A stretch of DNA of 64,000 bases, from the IMG/VR virus record IMGVR_UViG_3300007513_000025, positions 1-64,000 of that record; one strand, written 5' to 3'. Positions within the stretch are counted from its first letter, which is position 1, and every line of letters starts with the position of its first letter. The translations under genes and the position numbers were made by a program. Shown here one piece after another: positions 17,688 to 26,307 of the stretch. This DNA is from a virus. Below the pieces are notes generated by a model. It was given only the letters and a program-made list of their open reading frames with translations, did no database searches and was not told the DNA's origin.

Positions 17688-18564
17688 TTTAAAATACTTA
17701 GATGTAATGGTGCAATATGCTTGTAGTTTGTCTTGTAGGGGTTGTATAGTAATGTCTAATTATAATCGTAAAGGTCATGTTCCTTGGAGTGATGGTGAGC
17801 AATGGTTTAAAGAGTGGAGTCAACGTTTTACTATACAGGAAGTTAATTTGATGGGTGGTGAACCTCTGCTTAATAAAGATTTAAAACAATGGATGTTTGG
17901 TATAAGAGAATATTTTCCAACTGCTAGGGTAAAACTTATTACTAATGGATTTCATTACTTTGTGCGTCCAGATTTATATAATTGGTGTAGAGAATTGGAA
18001 AATGTTTTAATACAAACTAGTTTACATTTTTATCCACCTTCAGAGGAATATATTAACAATGTTAAATTTTTCTTAAAACATTCTGATTGGAAAGTAACAG
18101 CAACTCCGTTTGATCCACCAGATAAACTTATTAAATTAAAAGATAGGAATGCTGATATAAAATGGCATATGAATTTGTTTGGTGAGTTTAGGCGTCCATT
18201 TATGGGAGAAGGACCTAAATTAGTACCTGCTAATAATGAAGATTTTATTGGCGCCCATAAAGTATGCGGTGCTCCAAATTCTCCTACACTATATAAAAAT
18301 AAATTATACAAATGTCCTCCCGTTGCTAATTTAGATGATACTTTAGCATTGTTTAATATACGAGATTCAGAAGTATGGCAACCATACCTTAATACAGGAT
18401 TAAGTTATGATGATAATCTAGATGAGTTTGTTAATAATATTAAAAAGCCAAATCCTGTTGTATGTAAGGCGTGTAGTGGTAATCCAGATGAAATAGAATA
18501 TGATCATTATGGACAAGGAAATGTTATAACACGGAAGCAATATAATGCAATATTTGCTAACTAG
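17671..18564 (+). CDS. Radical SAM protein 2
   Basis: 297 aa. Cluster motif YACSLSCRGC with C18, C22, C25; LMGGEPLLNK follows as the SAM-binding GGE block, and KLITNGF is the usual next strand. C-terminal cysteines (KVCGAPN, YKCPPV, VCKACSG) suggest an auxiliary Fe-S site of twitch/SPASM type. Such enzymes start radical chemistry on peptides, sugars or cofactors. It overlaps both neighbours (17 nt upstream, 20 nt downstream), making a tight unit with the SGNH-like gene and radical SAM 3 and 4. Confidence 0.88.
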   Translation: MTNKYDLKYLDVMVQYACSLSCRGCIVMSNYNRKGHVPWSDGEQWFKEWSQRFTIQEVNLMGGEPLLNKDLKQWMFGIREYFPTARVKLITNGFHYFVRPDLYNWCRELENVLIQTSLHFYPPSEEYINNVKFFLKHSDWKVTATPFDPPDKLIKLKDRNADIKWHMNLFGEFRRPFMGEGPKLVPANNEDFIGAHKVCGAPNSPTLYKNKLYKCPPVANLDDTLALFNIRDSEVWQPYLNTGLSYDDNLDEFVNNIKKPNPVVCKACSGNPDEIEYDHYGQGNVITRKQYNAIFAN

Positions 18565-19339
18565 TGGTTGCGGAATAAGTCAACGAGAATTTAAACATTA
18601 TCCAATTTGGGTACATTTTCCTACACTTACACATAAATTAAAACATTTGTCTATGGGAGGACCTGCTGTAGGGAACGAGTTTATAGGACGAGTATGTAAA
18701 AAACATATATTAGAGAATTTAGACAAAGAATTAGTAGTAATAATACAATGGACTAGTATTGGTAAATTAGATATGTTTGTTGAGGATCCTGAAGTTCTAA
18801 AGCAAATAAAAACATTTAATTTAAGAAATTTTATTGTAGATATGAAAGCAAATGTTGTAGAGAATAGAGGGTTTTGGGCAAGTAGTCATAGTGATGACAA
18901 TATAATCAAAGAGTTATATATACAATCTAAAGTATATGATCATATAAGAGATTTAGAACAAATATTGGATGTGCAAAATTTATGTGAATTACATAATATT
19001 CCTTATTATTTCTTTTATGGATATCCATTTGATTTTGAATTTATAAACAATACGGAAGAATTAGAACATTTGCGGAGTAATATTAAATGGGATAAGTTTT
19101 TAATACATACACCAATATATGATTTATATAAAGAAAGTGATCATTATCAGTATCGCATATTTGAAGATCCGAGGTTCATGTCTCCAATGCCTTCATTTCA
19201 TATAGATTTTTATATTGAACATATTGTACCAATATTAGATACATATTTTACAACAATAAATTTTGATACAGGTAAGTTGAAAGAATATTGTGTAGAGATA
19301 ACAAACGAATTATATTACAAGTATAAAAATGTACATTAA
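18545..19339 (+). CDS. SGNH-hydrolase-like protein (tentative)
   Basis: 264 aa. A GCGIS motif at residues 8-12 followed by MGGPAVGNEFI (~37-47), VVIIQWTSIGKLDMF (~64-78) and a late SP.PSFHIDFYIEHIVPIL segment follows the order of blocks I, II/III and V of SGNH/GDSL esterases (Ser, Gly, Asn, and Asp/His near the end). The match is weak and the catalytic His is unsure. If right, it could add or remove acyl groups on a glycan or peptide. Overlaps at both ends tie it to radical SAM 2 and 3. Confidence 0.45.
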   Translation: MQYLLTSGCGISQREFKHYPIWVHFPTLTHKLKHLSMGGPAVGNEFIGRVCKKHILENLDKELVVIIQWTSIGKLDMFVEDPEVLKQIKTFNLRNFIVDMKANVVENRGFWASSHSDDNIIKELYIQSKVYDHIRDLEQILDVQNLCELHNIPYYFFYGYPFDFEFINNTEELEHLRSNIKWDKFLIHTPIYDLYKESDHYQYRIFEDPRFMSPMPSFHIDFYIEHIVPILDTYFTTINFDTGKLKEYCVEITNELYYKYKNVH

Positions 19340-20342
19340 TGCAGACAAAGTAAATTTATTACATGTTGAACCTACAACAAGATGTAATGCATCTTGCCCT
19401 GGTTGTCCACGTAATAATAATGGATTTGGGGTGAGAGATGATTTAATAATTGGTGATATAGATCCAAATGTTGTAATTAACGTTGCAAGAAAACTTACTG
19501 AGTTAAAAGTAATACATTTGTGTGGTAATTTAGGAGATCCAATAGCATACAAATATTTGAATGAATTAATTGATCAAGTTATAAAACAAAACAAATATTT
19601 TTGGAAACGGTATGAATTTTACCCAACAGGTGAGTATAAAGATCATTGGTTTGTTGATATACACACAAATGGTAGTTTACGTTCAGTAAAATGGTGGCAA
19701 GAATTAGGTGAGAAATGTAATAAAAATTTATATAGATTACATAAAATTGTATTTGGTATTGATGGATTAAAAGATACTAATCATATATATAGGCAAGCAA
19801 CTAATTTTAATAAAATAATAGATAATGCTAAAGCTTTTATAGATAGTGGCGGGGTTGCGGAATGGCAGTTTTTAATATTTAAGCATAATGAACATCAAGT
19901 TGAAGATGCAAGGCAACTGTCAGAAAGTATAGGGTTTACTAGATTTTATACAAGGCAACCGTGGTTTACTAAAGCATTTCATTGGAAAACTAATGAAGAA
20001 TATTACTTAGAACCAGGAAGTGTGTTTGGTGATGTGCAACGACCTAATGATATGTATCATGAAAATAAATTATATGGAGATCCAGAGGCAGAAAACGAAC
20101 TTCGTACAGATAACACTTATGTTAAAAGTGAGAACTGTATGCATTTAGATATACACCAAGATAATTCTAATTTATATAGTATGTTTATGTCAATTGATGG
20201 AAAAGTTATGCCATGTTGTCATTGGTCTAATAGGTTTCCTTATAAAGAAGAATATGATATAGAAACATTAGATATTAGAAAAGAATTTAGTACTAATAAC
20301 TATCGTTTAACTTGCCGGGCGATATGCGGATCAATTGAATAA
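19329..20342 (+). CDS. Radical SAM protein 3 (tandem paralogue a)
   Basis: 337 aa. Cluster motif TTRCNASCPGCPRN with C19, C23, C26. HLCGNLGDPIAY takes the place of the usual GGEP. C-terminal cysteines (ENCMHLD, MPCCHW, CRAICGS) form a twitch/SPASM-type set including an adjacent CC pair after DGKV. The next gene is a clear paralogue with 74 identical bases near the 5' end and further near-identical blocks. Stop and next start share base 20342. Substrate unknown. Confidence 0.88.
   Translation: MYINADKVNLLHVEPTTRCNASCPGCPRNNNGFGVRDDLIIGDIDPNVVINVARKLTELKVIHLCGNLGDPIAYKYLNELIDQVIKQNKYFWKRYEFYPTGEYKDHWFVDIHTNGSLRSVKWWQELGEKCNKNLYRLHKIVFGIDGLKDTNHIYRQATNFNKIIDNAKAFIDSGGVAEWQFLIFKHNEHQVEDARQLSESIGFTRFYTRQPWFTKAFHWKTNEEYYLEPGSVFGDVQRPNDMYHENKLYGDPEAENELRTDNTYVKSENCMHLDIHQDNSNLYSMFMSIDGKVMPCCHWSNRFPYKEEYDIETLDIRKEFSTNNYRLTCRAICGSIE
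19356..19429 (+). repeat. 74-bp direct repeat, copy 1 (radical SAM 3)
   Basis: Identical to 20363-20436. Covers the codons for the radical SAM cluster motif. Marks a recent tandem duplication or ongoing gene conversion. Confidence 0.9.
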
Positions 20343-21262
20343 TGTATACTGAAAAAACAACATTATTACATGTTGAACCTACAACAAGATGTAATGCATC
20401 TTGCCCTGGTTGTCCACGTAATAATAATGGATTTGGTCTTGCAGACGGGTTTGTGTTGCAAGATTTATCACCTGACACTATTGTTGCAGAGGCAAGTAAA
20501 TTGCCTAATTTAAGAGCAATTCATTTGTGCGGTAATTTAGGCGATCCAATAGCATACAAATATTTGAATGAATTAATTGACAAGGCAGTGGCCCAAACTA
20601 GATTTTTTCATCAATTTCTTAAAGTAGATAGATGTTGGGATATTAATATAGCAACCAATGGCAGTTTGCGTTCAGTAAAATGGTGGCAAGAGTTAGGTAA
20701 AAAGTGTAGTGTAGATCTTACTAACTCTCATACTGTAGTGTTTGGTATTGATGGGTTAGCAGACACGAGTCCAATGTATAGACAAGGAACTAATTTTAAT
20801 AAAGTAATTGATAATGCTAAAGCGTTTATAGATGAAGGTGGTGTTGCAGAATGGCAATATCTAGTTTTTAAACACAATCAACATCACATTGAGGAAGCAA
20901 AGCAACTAGCAAAAGATATAGGATTTAAGAAATTTTTTGTATTACAGCCGCATATCACATCGGCATATCATTGGAAAACAGGAGAAAGATATTATTTAGA
21001 ACCAGCAGATTTTATAGAATCTAAGGATAAAGCAAATAATACATATGTTAAACATGAAGATTGTATGCATATAAATGTAAATGGTAATGGAGATTATAGT
21101 TTATTTTTAACAGTGGGTGGTAAATTAACACCTTGTTGTCATTTTGATATTTTAGGAACCTCAAAAGAAGAATATGATATAGAAACATTAGATATTAAAA
21201 ATGAATTTGATAATAATGAATACCGATTTACATGTCGTAGGAAGTGCGGATCAGTTAAATAG
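20342..21262 (+). CDS. Radical SAM protein 4 (tandem paralogue b)
   Basis: 306 aa, 31 shorter than paralogue a mainly through a missing segment before the TYVK block. Cluster cysteines C17, C21, C24; same HLCGNLGDPIAYKYLNELID block, same TNGSLRSVKWWQELG block and same C-terminal cysteines (DCMHIN, TPCCHF, CRRKCGS). The central part (residues ~75-110) has diverged, suggesting different substrates. The stop overlaps the late box of gp16. Confidence 0.88.
   Translation: MYTEKTTLLHVEPTTRCNASCPGCPRNNNGFGLADGFVLQDLSPDTIVAEASKLPNLRAIHLCGNLGDPIAYKYLNELIDKAVAQTRFFHQFLKVDRCWDINIATNGSLRSVKWWQELGKKCSVDLTNSHTVVFGIDGLADTSPMYRQGTNFNKVIDNAKAFIDEGGVAEWQYLVFKHNQHHIEEAKQLAKDIGFKKFFVLQPHITSAYHWKTGERYYLEPADFIESKDKANNTYVKHEDCMHINVNGNGDYSLFLTVGGKLTPCCHFDILGTSKEEYDIETLDIKNEFDNNEYRFTCRRKCGSVK
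20363..20436 (+). repeat. 74-bp direct repeat, copy 2 (radical SAM 4)
   Basis: Identical to 19356-19429; the two copies are 1007 bp apart, about one gene length. Confidence 0.9.
21254..21261 (+). promoter_or_regulatory. Late box GTTAAATA, 5 nt before gp16 ATG
   Basis: Gap GTATT before ATG 21267. Overlaps the TAG stop of radical SAM 4 (21260-21262). The spacing also decides the gp16 start. Confidence 0.7.
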
Positions 21263-21266
21263 TATT

Positions 21267-21755
21267 ATGACAAAGAAATTAGAAGAATTGTTTGATTTAG
21301 AAACACCTGTTGAAGAAATACAACCAGATAGTAAGATAGCAAAAACTGATGCTAAAAAACTTAAAAAAGTTCTGTCTGATGTAGATAAAATAGACAGTGC
21401 TTTGCCACTTGTGCGAGATTTGGAAGCAAATGACTTAGAAATGGATAGTATTGCTACTAAATCTGTAGATACGTTTAATGACTTGATGGACTTGGGTATG
21501 AATGTAGAGGCACGATACGCAGGTAAAATATTTGAAGTTGCTGGTACTATGATGAAAAATGCTATAGATGCCAGAACAGCAAAAATAGATAAAAAGTTGC
21601 GTATGGTCGAATTACAGATTAAAAAACAACGGGTTGATCAACAAGGTAAAGACTTGGATCCATATAGTGATACTATGGATGGAGAAGCAACAATAGTAGC
21701 AGATCGCAATGAGTTAGTAAAACAAATCTTAAATCAAAATAATGACAAGAAATAA
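21267..21755 (+). CDS. 16: gp16-like small terminase subunit
   Basis: 162 aa (T4 gp16 is 164 aa). The longest frame opens at 21201 inside radical SAM 4, but the late box fixes ATG 21267. A central helical region (VEARYAGKIFEVAGTMMKNAIDARTAKIDKKLRM) and a C-terminal ATIVADRNELVKQIL follow T4 gp16 (central coiled coil, then ATVF..SPTELMDEI). The small subunit recognises DNA and regulates gp17 during packaging. It lies within the radical SAM block and 4.5 kb before gp17, whereas the two are adjacent in T4. Confidence 0.78.
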   Translation: MTKKLEELFDLETPVEEIQPDSKIAKTDAKKLKKVLSDVDKIDSALPLVRDLEANDLEMDSIATKSVDTFNDLMDLGMNVEARYAGKIFEVAGTMMKNAIDARTAKIDKKLRMVELQIKKQRVDQQGKDLDPYSDTMDGEATIVADRNELVKQILNQNNDKK

Positions 21756-22947
21756 TATTTGCATATTGCCGTGGGTATCTGTAGCAATAATGCCCGATGG
21801 TAATGTGTATCCCTGTTGTATGTCTATGCATGGCACAGCAATGGGAAATGTTAATGAATCCTCTTTAGAAGATATTTGGAATAGTGATGTATCGAGAGAC
21901 ATACGCAAAGACTTCCTTGCTGATAAACGTCTTGATATGTGTTCTGAGTGTTGGAAAGTAGAAGATAAAGGCAACTTCCATAGCACTCGTTTGTGGGCCA
22001 ATAAAAACTTTAAACATCATTTTAGTTTATTAGAAAATACTAATGATGGTAGAGCAGATATGAATTTAATTTATACTGATATACGATTCTCTAATAAATG
22101 TAATCTTATGTGTTTTTATTGTGGCTCGATTTTTAGTAGTAAGTGGGAGGCCTTTAATAAGAAAGTTAGTAAAAAAGTATCACCTATTCCTAAAATAAAC
22201 AAACCTGAAAATTTATTAAACAGTTTAATAGATAACATTTCTAAAGTAGAACAAATATATTTGTCTGGTGGTGAACCAAGTATAATGGAAGAGAGTTATA
22301 CTATGCTTGAAGCAATAATTGATATGGACCTATCTAAGAATATTAAACTATTATTGAATAGTAATATGTCCAATGTAACATATAGGGGCAAAAACTTTTG
22401 GGACATATTATCAAAGTTTAAAGAAGTAGAACTTGCCGCAAGTATTGATGAGATAGAACAACGTGCAGAATGGATACGTTATGGTGAAAAATGGCCTAAT
22501 ATTGTAGAGACTAATGATTATGTTAAACAATATCCTAACATTAGTGTGCAATACTCACCTGTTGTTTCTATGTTTAATTTTCATAGATTGCCAGAGATAA
22601 TAACACATTGGCAAAATAAAGGATGGATTACGAAAAACTTTCATAATGTTTATTTGGCAGAGCCAGGTCATGGTACAAGTTCTGATTATAGATATATGCC
22701 AATGAAATGGAAACAGCATGTTAAAGAAGTTATGGAGTGTTTTCTTGAAGAAACCCAAATGCATATAAAAAATAGATTTTTATTTGATACTGCTACTAGT
22801 TTAATAAAAACAATGATAGAATTTAATGATGAAATAAAGATACGAGAGAATATAACGTGTGTAATGGATGATATTAAACGACATGACGTATATAGAAAAG
22901 TAAAATTTATAGATATATTTCCTGAATTAGAGTTTTTAAATGAATGA
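21742..22947 (+). CDS. Radical SAM protein 5 (N-terminal SPASM/twitch-like plus core)
   Basis: 401 aa. Residues 7-70 read like a SPASM/twitch half domain: CILPWVS, PDGNVYPCC, GN...SLEDIW, then C-x2-C at 67/70. The radical SAM cluster follows at C120, C124, C127 (SNKCNLMCFYC), then LSGGEPS. In classical SPASM enzymes that domain is C-terminal, so the order is reversed; radical SAM 1 shares this layout and the SSKWEAFNKK / STTWEAENKK stretch. Probably a peptide- or protein-modifying enzyme. It overlaps gp16 by 14 nt and the next gene by 8 nt. Confidence 0.87.
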   Translation: MTRNNICILPWVSVAIMPDGNVYPCCMSMHGTAMGNVNESSLEDIWNSDVSRDIRKDFLADKRLDMCSECWKVEDKGNFHSTRLWANKNFKHHFSLLENTNDGRADMNLIYTDIRFSNKCNLMCFYCGSIFSSKWEAFNKKVSKKVSPIPKINKPENLLNSLIDNISKVEQIYLSGGEPSIMEESYTMLEAIIDMDLSKNIKLLLNSNMSNVTYRGKNFWDILSKFKEVELAASIDEIEQRAEWIRYGEKWPNIVETNDYVKQYPNISVQYSPVVSMFNFHRLPEIITHWQNKGWITKNFHNVYLAEPGHGTSSDYRYMPMKWKQHVKEVMECFLEETQMHIKNRFLFDTATSLIKTMIEFNDEIKIRENITCVMDDIKRHDVYRKVKFIDIFPELEFLNE

Positions 22948-23647
22948 TTATTGGAAAACAATACCTGGATATTTTCCTCCGACAAGTGCAGAAGGAATAA
23001 CATATATTATTCCAGAATTACCATCGTCAGGCACTATATTGGAACTTGGTAGTGCTTATGGTAGATCTACATGTTATTGGGCAGGGCAGTTAATTAAGCA
23101 TGGTAAAAATTATGACATCGTAACTATAGACGATTGGTCACTTATTACAGAAAAAATACATCCTTTATTTAAAAATTTAAAAGAAGGTAATAAAATTGGT
23201 AAGGATTGGGGGAATAATATATCTAAAATAATACTTGGAAATGATTGTACCTCAGAGGAAAATTTACTTAAATTGCGAAATTGTTATCTTTATAATTCTC
23301 CAACTATGGCAGAATTATTTGATGATTATACTGAACCATATAAAAATATGATTACAATATTAGATATAGATTTATTTAATCAAGCATACGCGGCTCCAGA
23401 AAATGTACAATGTGTTTTTGATGCTATTGGCAGTAAGTATGAAAAATGGTTTAATATAATATATGATAAACTAGAAGTTGGCGGTTATTATATTTTTGAT
23501 AAACAAGCAATATATAGGGATAAAAAAATAATGGGTTATTTAGATCAGTTTTTGGCTAATAAAGGCACTAAAATACAAGATTTACAACTTAAAAATATAC
23601 AAAGTAACGTATCAGAAATAAAATATTTTATAAAAACAACTAAATAA
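22940..23647 (+). CDS. Class I SAM-dependent methyltransferase-like protein
   Basis: 235 aa. Motif I ILELGSAYGRST at residues ~34-45, motif II-like DIVTIDDWS, and a late strand NIIYDKLEVGGYYIFDK fit the Methyltransf_24 style in which a conserved substrate domain follows. The aromatic-rich N-terminus (YWKTIPGYFPP) is of unknown function. It ends the radical SAM block and overlaps radical SAM 5 by 8 nt, so joint action on a common substrate is plausible but unproven. Confidence 0.65.
   Translation: MNDYWKTIPGYFPPTSAEGITYIIPELPSSGTILELGSAYGRSTCYWAGQLIKHGKNYDIVTIDDWSLITEKIHPLFKNLKEGNKIGKDWGNNISKIILGNDCTSEENLLKLRNCYLYNSPTMAELFDDYTEPYKNMITILDIDLFNQAYAAPENVQCVFDAIGSKYEKWFNIIYDKLEVGGYYIFDKQAIYRDKKIMGYLDQFLANKGTKIQDLQLKNIQSNVSEIKYFIKTTK
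23639..23646 (+). promoter_or_regulatory. Late box ACTAAATA before 23674
   Basis: Overlaps the upstream stop codon (23645-23647). 27 nt before the next ATG. Confidence 0.5.
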
Positions 23648-23673
23648 GTATAATACCTTAATGGGCCAATATT

Positions 23674-24276
23674 ATGAAAAGTTTGAAAACATATATAACA
23701 GAAGCAAAGACAGAGTATCCTTTTAGGTTAAAATTTGCTGTAGATATTACAGATGATCACCTAGATGCTCTCGAAAGTTGCCTAGATAGATATGGTGTAA
23801 AAAGCGTATCCAAAGCAACTAAAACAATTATGCAAAAGCATCCAATGGACTTTGGTAACTTGCCAGCAGGCGAGATACACATTGTAGATATTGTATTAGA
23901 ATATCCTACAACTCCAGACACATTGACCTCTTATTTACACAATAAGTTGGGTGTTCCGCAAAGTCACATTGTAGTGCGTAGTCCAAATCATCCTGAAGAA
24001 GTACAAAATGACAAGGATCAAAAAGCAATTGAAGATAAAGATCCAGACGCAAAGCCAGAATCTCTATTAGATAGTGATTATGAAGATAGTGATGGCGATG
24101 CTGTAGCAGGACAAGAGCACGTTGATGCAATGCTAGATACAGAAGATAAAAAACGTAAAGGCAGATTGTTTGATATGATTAATTTTGCAAAGGATCCAAG
24201 TAGTGAAATTGAGCATGATCCAGATGAGTTTCTTAAAGCTCCACAAGGTACAAAATCACCAGTAGGAAGTAATTAA
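23674..24276 (+). CDS. Internal-type virion protein with capsid-targeting-like N-terminus
   Basis: 200 aa. The start MKSLKTYITEA closely resembles the T4 capsid-targeting sequence (MKTYQEFIAEA in the IP proteins), with a gp21-type cleavage site I-T-E. An ordered domain follows (FRLKFAVDITDDHLDALESCLDRYGVKSV..., residues 17-105) with alternating strands and helices; the tail is acidic and repetitive. Its place before the terminase and before large repetitive proteins suits a head or internal protein. Function otherwise unknown. Confidence 0.6.
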   Translation: MKSLKTYITEAKTEYPFRLKFAVDITDDHLDALESCLDRYGVKSVSKATKTIMQKHPMDFGNLPAGEIHIVDIVLEYPTTPDTLTSYLHNKLGVPQSHIVVRSPNHPEEVQNDKDQKAIEDKDPDAKPESLLDSDYEDSDGDAVAGQEHVDAMLDTEDKKRKGRLFDMINFAKDPSSEIEHDPDEFLKAPQGTKSPVGSN

Positions 24277-24277
24277 A

Positions 24278-26116
24278 ATGGAAGGTACAAAATATAATTT
24301 AAGTATTACAACAAGTGGCGAAAATGGCGACCACGCTTCAACTAATATTAGCACAAGTAACCCAGCACAACTTGCAGATATATTGCAATTGGCAGGAATG
24401 CAAGGAGGCCATCCAGTTGCTCTTAGCGCACCTGAAGCACCAGCACACGAAGAGCACGGCTCTTGTGATGTGTGTGGCGGTATGCATGAAGGTGATGAGC
24501 ATGTTGCGGAAGGAGATAGTTGGGATAATGAACCAAATGGCGCAACTGAAGTAGTATATTCTCCAGAAGAAATTACACAAACTGGTAATGATTTACACAA
24601 AGTAAAGAAAACTTATCCAAAAGTAAATGGTGGCGATAATCCAATGGCTTTGGAAGAAGCAGAAGGCAAACTTCGAGAAAAATGGGAAAACTTTCTAGCA
24701 GAAGATATGGAAGAAGAAATAACAGAAGACGTTGAGTTAGTAAGTCCATGGAAGAAGCAAGATACTAGTATTGAGATTGTTGAAGAAGAAGAGCTTGACG
24801 AAGAAGAAGTAGAAGAAGCCGCAGGTAAAATGAAGAAAAAGAAACCCTGTCCCGAAGAAAAAATTATTGAGAACAAAAATATGAATGATATAAGAAAATT
24901 AGTGGACAGTATAGATTCCATTAATGGTGATGGATCAACCGTTGTTACAGAAGCAACAACTGCCGAATTACAAGCACAAATTGCCGCATTGAAAAAACAA
25001 TTAGCCGCACAACAAGCAAATGAGCCAGATCCTTGGAGTCCAGAAGGTCAAGCCGCGATGGCAGCTAGACAACAAGCCAGAGCGTCAAAGGAAGGTGGTA
25101 GAGAATCAGGTCCAGCAGGCAGTTTTACAGATGCTGATTATGATGATGATGGCAATTTTATTGGTACTCCACTTAACGTATTTGGTAAAGCAGAAAAACA
25201 TAGTGGTCGTGAATCAGGTCCAACAGGTAGTCATACAGCTGATGATTATGAATTAGACGCCGATGGTAACGTGGATTACACAAAGCTTAAACCTGGCCGT
25301 GAAATTAAAGTATTTGGTAAAGCAGAAAAACAAGTTGGTCGTGAAAATAGTGGTGGCGGTGCACCTAGTGGGCCATACAATCCACGAACTCCTGGTATTA
25401 GAGCCAGAGCAGAAGGACTACAAGCAAGAATGGCCGCAGCTAGGGAAGCCGGTTATCCTTCACTAAAAGCCGCAAGAGCAGGTGGCCATCCATCTGGAAG
25501 TGAGCATACATGGACAGGAAGTGGTGCTTTTGAAGTAGGTGGTCCAAATGATCCAAATCGCGCCGGTGCTGGTGATGGAGAGGATGGATATGCTATTACT
25601 ACTGCACTACCACCTGGACCAGAAGTAGTAGGCACTCCAATTGGTGACGGTGACAAAGAAATTGCACCAGAAGTATTAGGTCAAATAATGCGGGAGCCGA
25701 AGTGGACGGACCAGCCAGCAGGTGATGATTCAAGTACTGATTCACAATTAAAAGATATAGTAAAACTTTCAGGTGGTTCATGGAGTGCTGAACAGCAAGC
25801 TGCGATGGCGAGACGCCAAGCAGAGCGATCGGCAAGAGAAAGAGGCCAAGGTGGTGGTAGAGAATCAGGTCCAGCTGGTAGTTACACAGATGATGATTAT
25901 GATGATGACGGTAATTTAATCCGTAAGCCACTCAAAGTATTTAAAAAACCAGAACCAAGATATGGTCCAGGAGATTCTAATAATCCAAAATATGGATCTG
26001 GTAAGAAAGTTGGTGGTAGAACTGGTGCAGAAATGGGAGGTGGCCCAGGTCACGTAGATCCTGTTTTTACAAGCCCGATTAAATCAAAAGGCAGAGAAGG
26101 CGGTAGAGAAAATTAA
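24278..26116 (+). CDS. Large repetitive acidic/Gly-rich virion-type protein
   Basis: 612 aa. A His/Cys cluster (CDVCGGMHEGDEH) at residues ~63-75, acidic coiled segments (LDEEEVEEAAGKM), an internal NMNDIRKLVDSIDSING segment seen in other phage proteins, then a repeated module: W-S-(P/A)-E-x-Q-A-A-M-A-x-R-Q followed by GRESGPAGS(F/Y)TD and DYDDDGN, present near residues 252 and 498, with two degenerate copies between. Low complexity suggests an extended structural or scaffold-like protein. No enzyme motif seen. Starts 1 nt after the previous stop. Confidence 0.6.
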   Translation: MEGTKYNLSITTSGENGDHASTNISTSNPAQLADILQLAGMQGGHPVALSAPEAPAHEEHGSCDVCGGMHEGDEHVAEGDSWDNEPNGATEVVYSPEEITQTGNDLHKVKKTYPKVNGGDNPMALEEAEGKLREKWENFLAEDMEEEITEDVELVSPWKKQDTSIEIVEEEELDEEEVEEAAGKMKKKKPCPEEKIIENKNMNDIRKLVDSIDSINGDGSTVVTEATTAELQAQIAALKKQLAAQQANEPDPWSPEGQAAMAARQQARASKEGGRESGPAGSFTDADYDDDGNFIGTPLNVFGKAEKHSGRESGPTGSHTADDYELDADGNVDYTKLKPGREIKVFGKAEKQVGRENSGGGAPSGPYNPRTPGIRARAEGLQARMAAAREAGYPSLKAARAGGHPSGSEHTWTGSGAFEVGGPNDPNRAGAGDGEDGYAITTALPPGPEVVGTPIGDGDKEIAPEVLGQIMREPKWTDQPAGDDSSTDSQLKDIVKLSGGSWSAEQQAAMARRQAERSARERGQGGGRESGPAGSYTDDDYDDDGNLIRKPLKVFKKPEPRYGPGDSNNPKYGSGKKVGGRTGAEMGGGPGHVDPVFTSPIKSKGREGGREN

Positions 26117-26121
26117 AGTTA

Positions 26122-26283
26122 ATGCTTATAAATGAAGTATTACTTGTTGAAAAAGCACCTCCGGGTCGTGAAAAACAAGTATTAGCATTAAAAAAGAAAT
26201 TATGCGGCGGGAAGAAAGACTGTCCCGCCGCTTACCGCATTGCTTGGGCATCCTACAATAAGTCCAAGAAAAAGAAATCTTAA
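26122..26283 (+). CDS. Small basic protein (53 aa) with tag-like N-terminus
   Basis: Starts MLINEVLLVEK, then a Lys/Arg-rich body with two cysteine motifs (KLCGGKKDC) and a DCPAAYRIAWASYNKSKKKKS end. The start fits the N-terminal signature shared by many proteins in the window, with an L-V-E site. A short basic body behind a cleavable tag would suit a DNA-condensing internal head protein (inference). It fills the gap between the 612-aa protein and the terminase late promoter. Confidence 0.6.
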   Translation: MLINEVLLVEKAPPGREKQVLALKKKLCGGKKDCPAAYRIAWASYNKSKKKKS

Positions 26284-26294
26284 CCGTTTTCCCT

Positions 26295-26302
26295 GTTAAA
26301 TA
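26295..26302 (+). promoter_or_regulatory. Late box GTTAAATA, 5 nt before gp17 ATG
   Basis: Gap GTAGT before ATG 26308. No ribosome site. Leaderless class. Confidence 0.7.
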
Positions 26303-26307
26303 GTAGT

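Noticed and set aside
19356-20436. 74-bp identical repeats as ends of a mobile element
   Set aside because: They encode the same motif in paralogous genes in the same frame, with no transposase; gene duplication explains them.
20578-20583. TTGACA words at 20578, 48537, 61801 and 62404 as promoters
   Set aside because: No -10 hexamer at 16-18 nt and all are inside genes; probably chance.
21201-21266. Longer version of gp16 starting inside radical SAM 4
   Set aside because: The late box with its fixed 5-nt spacing and the family length both point to ATG 21267.
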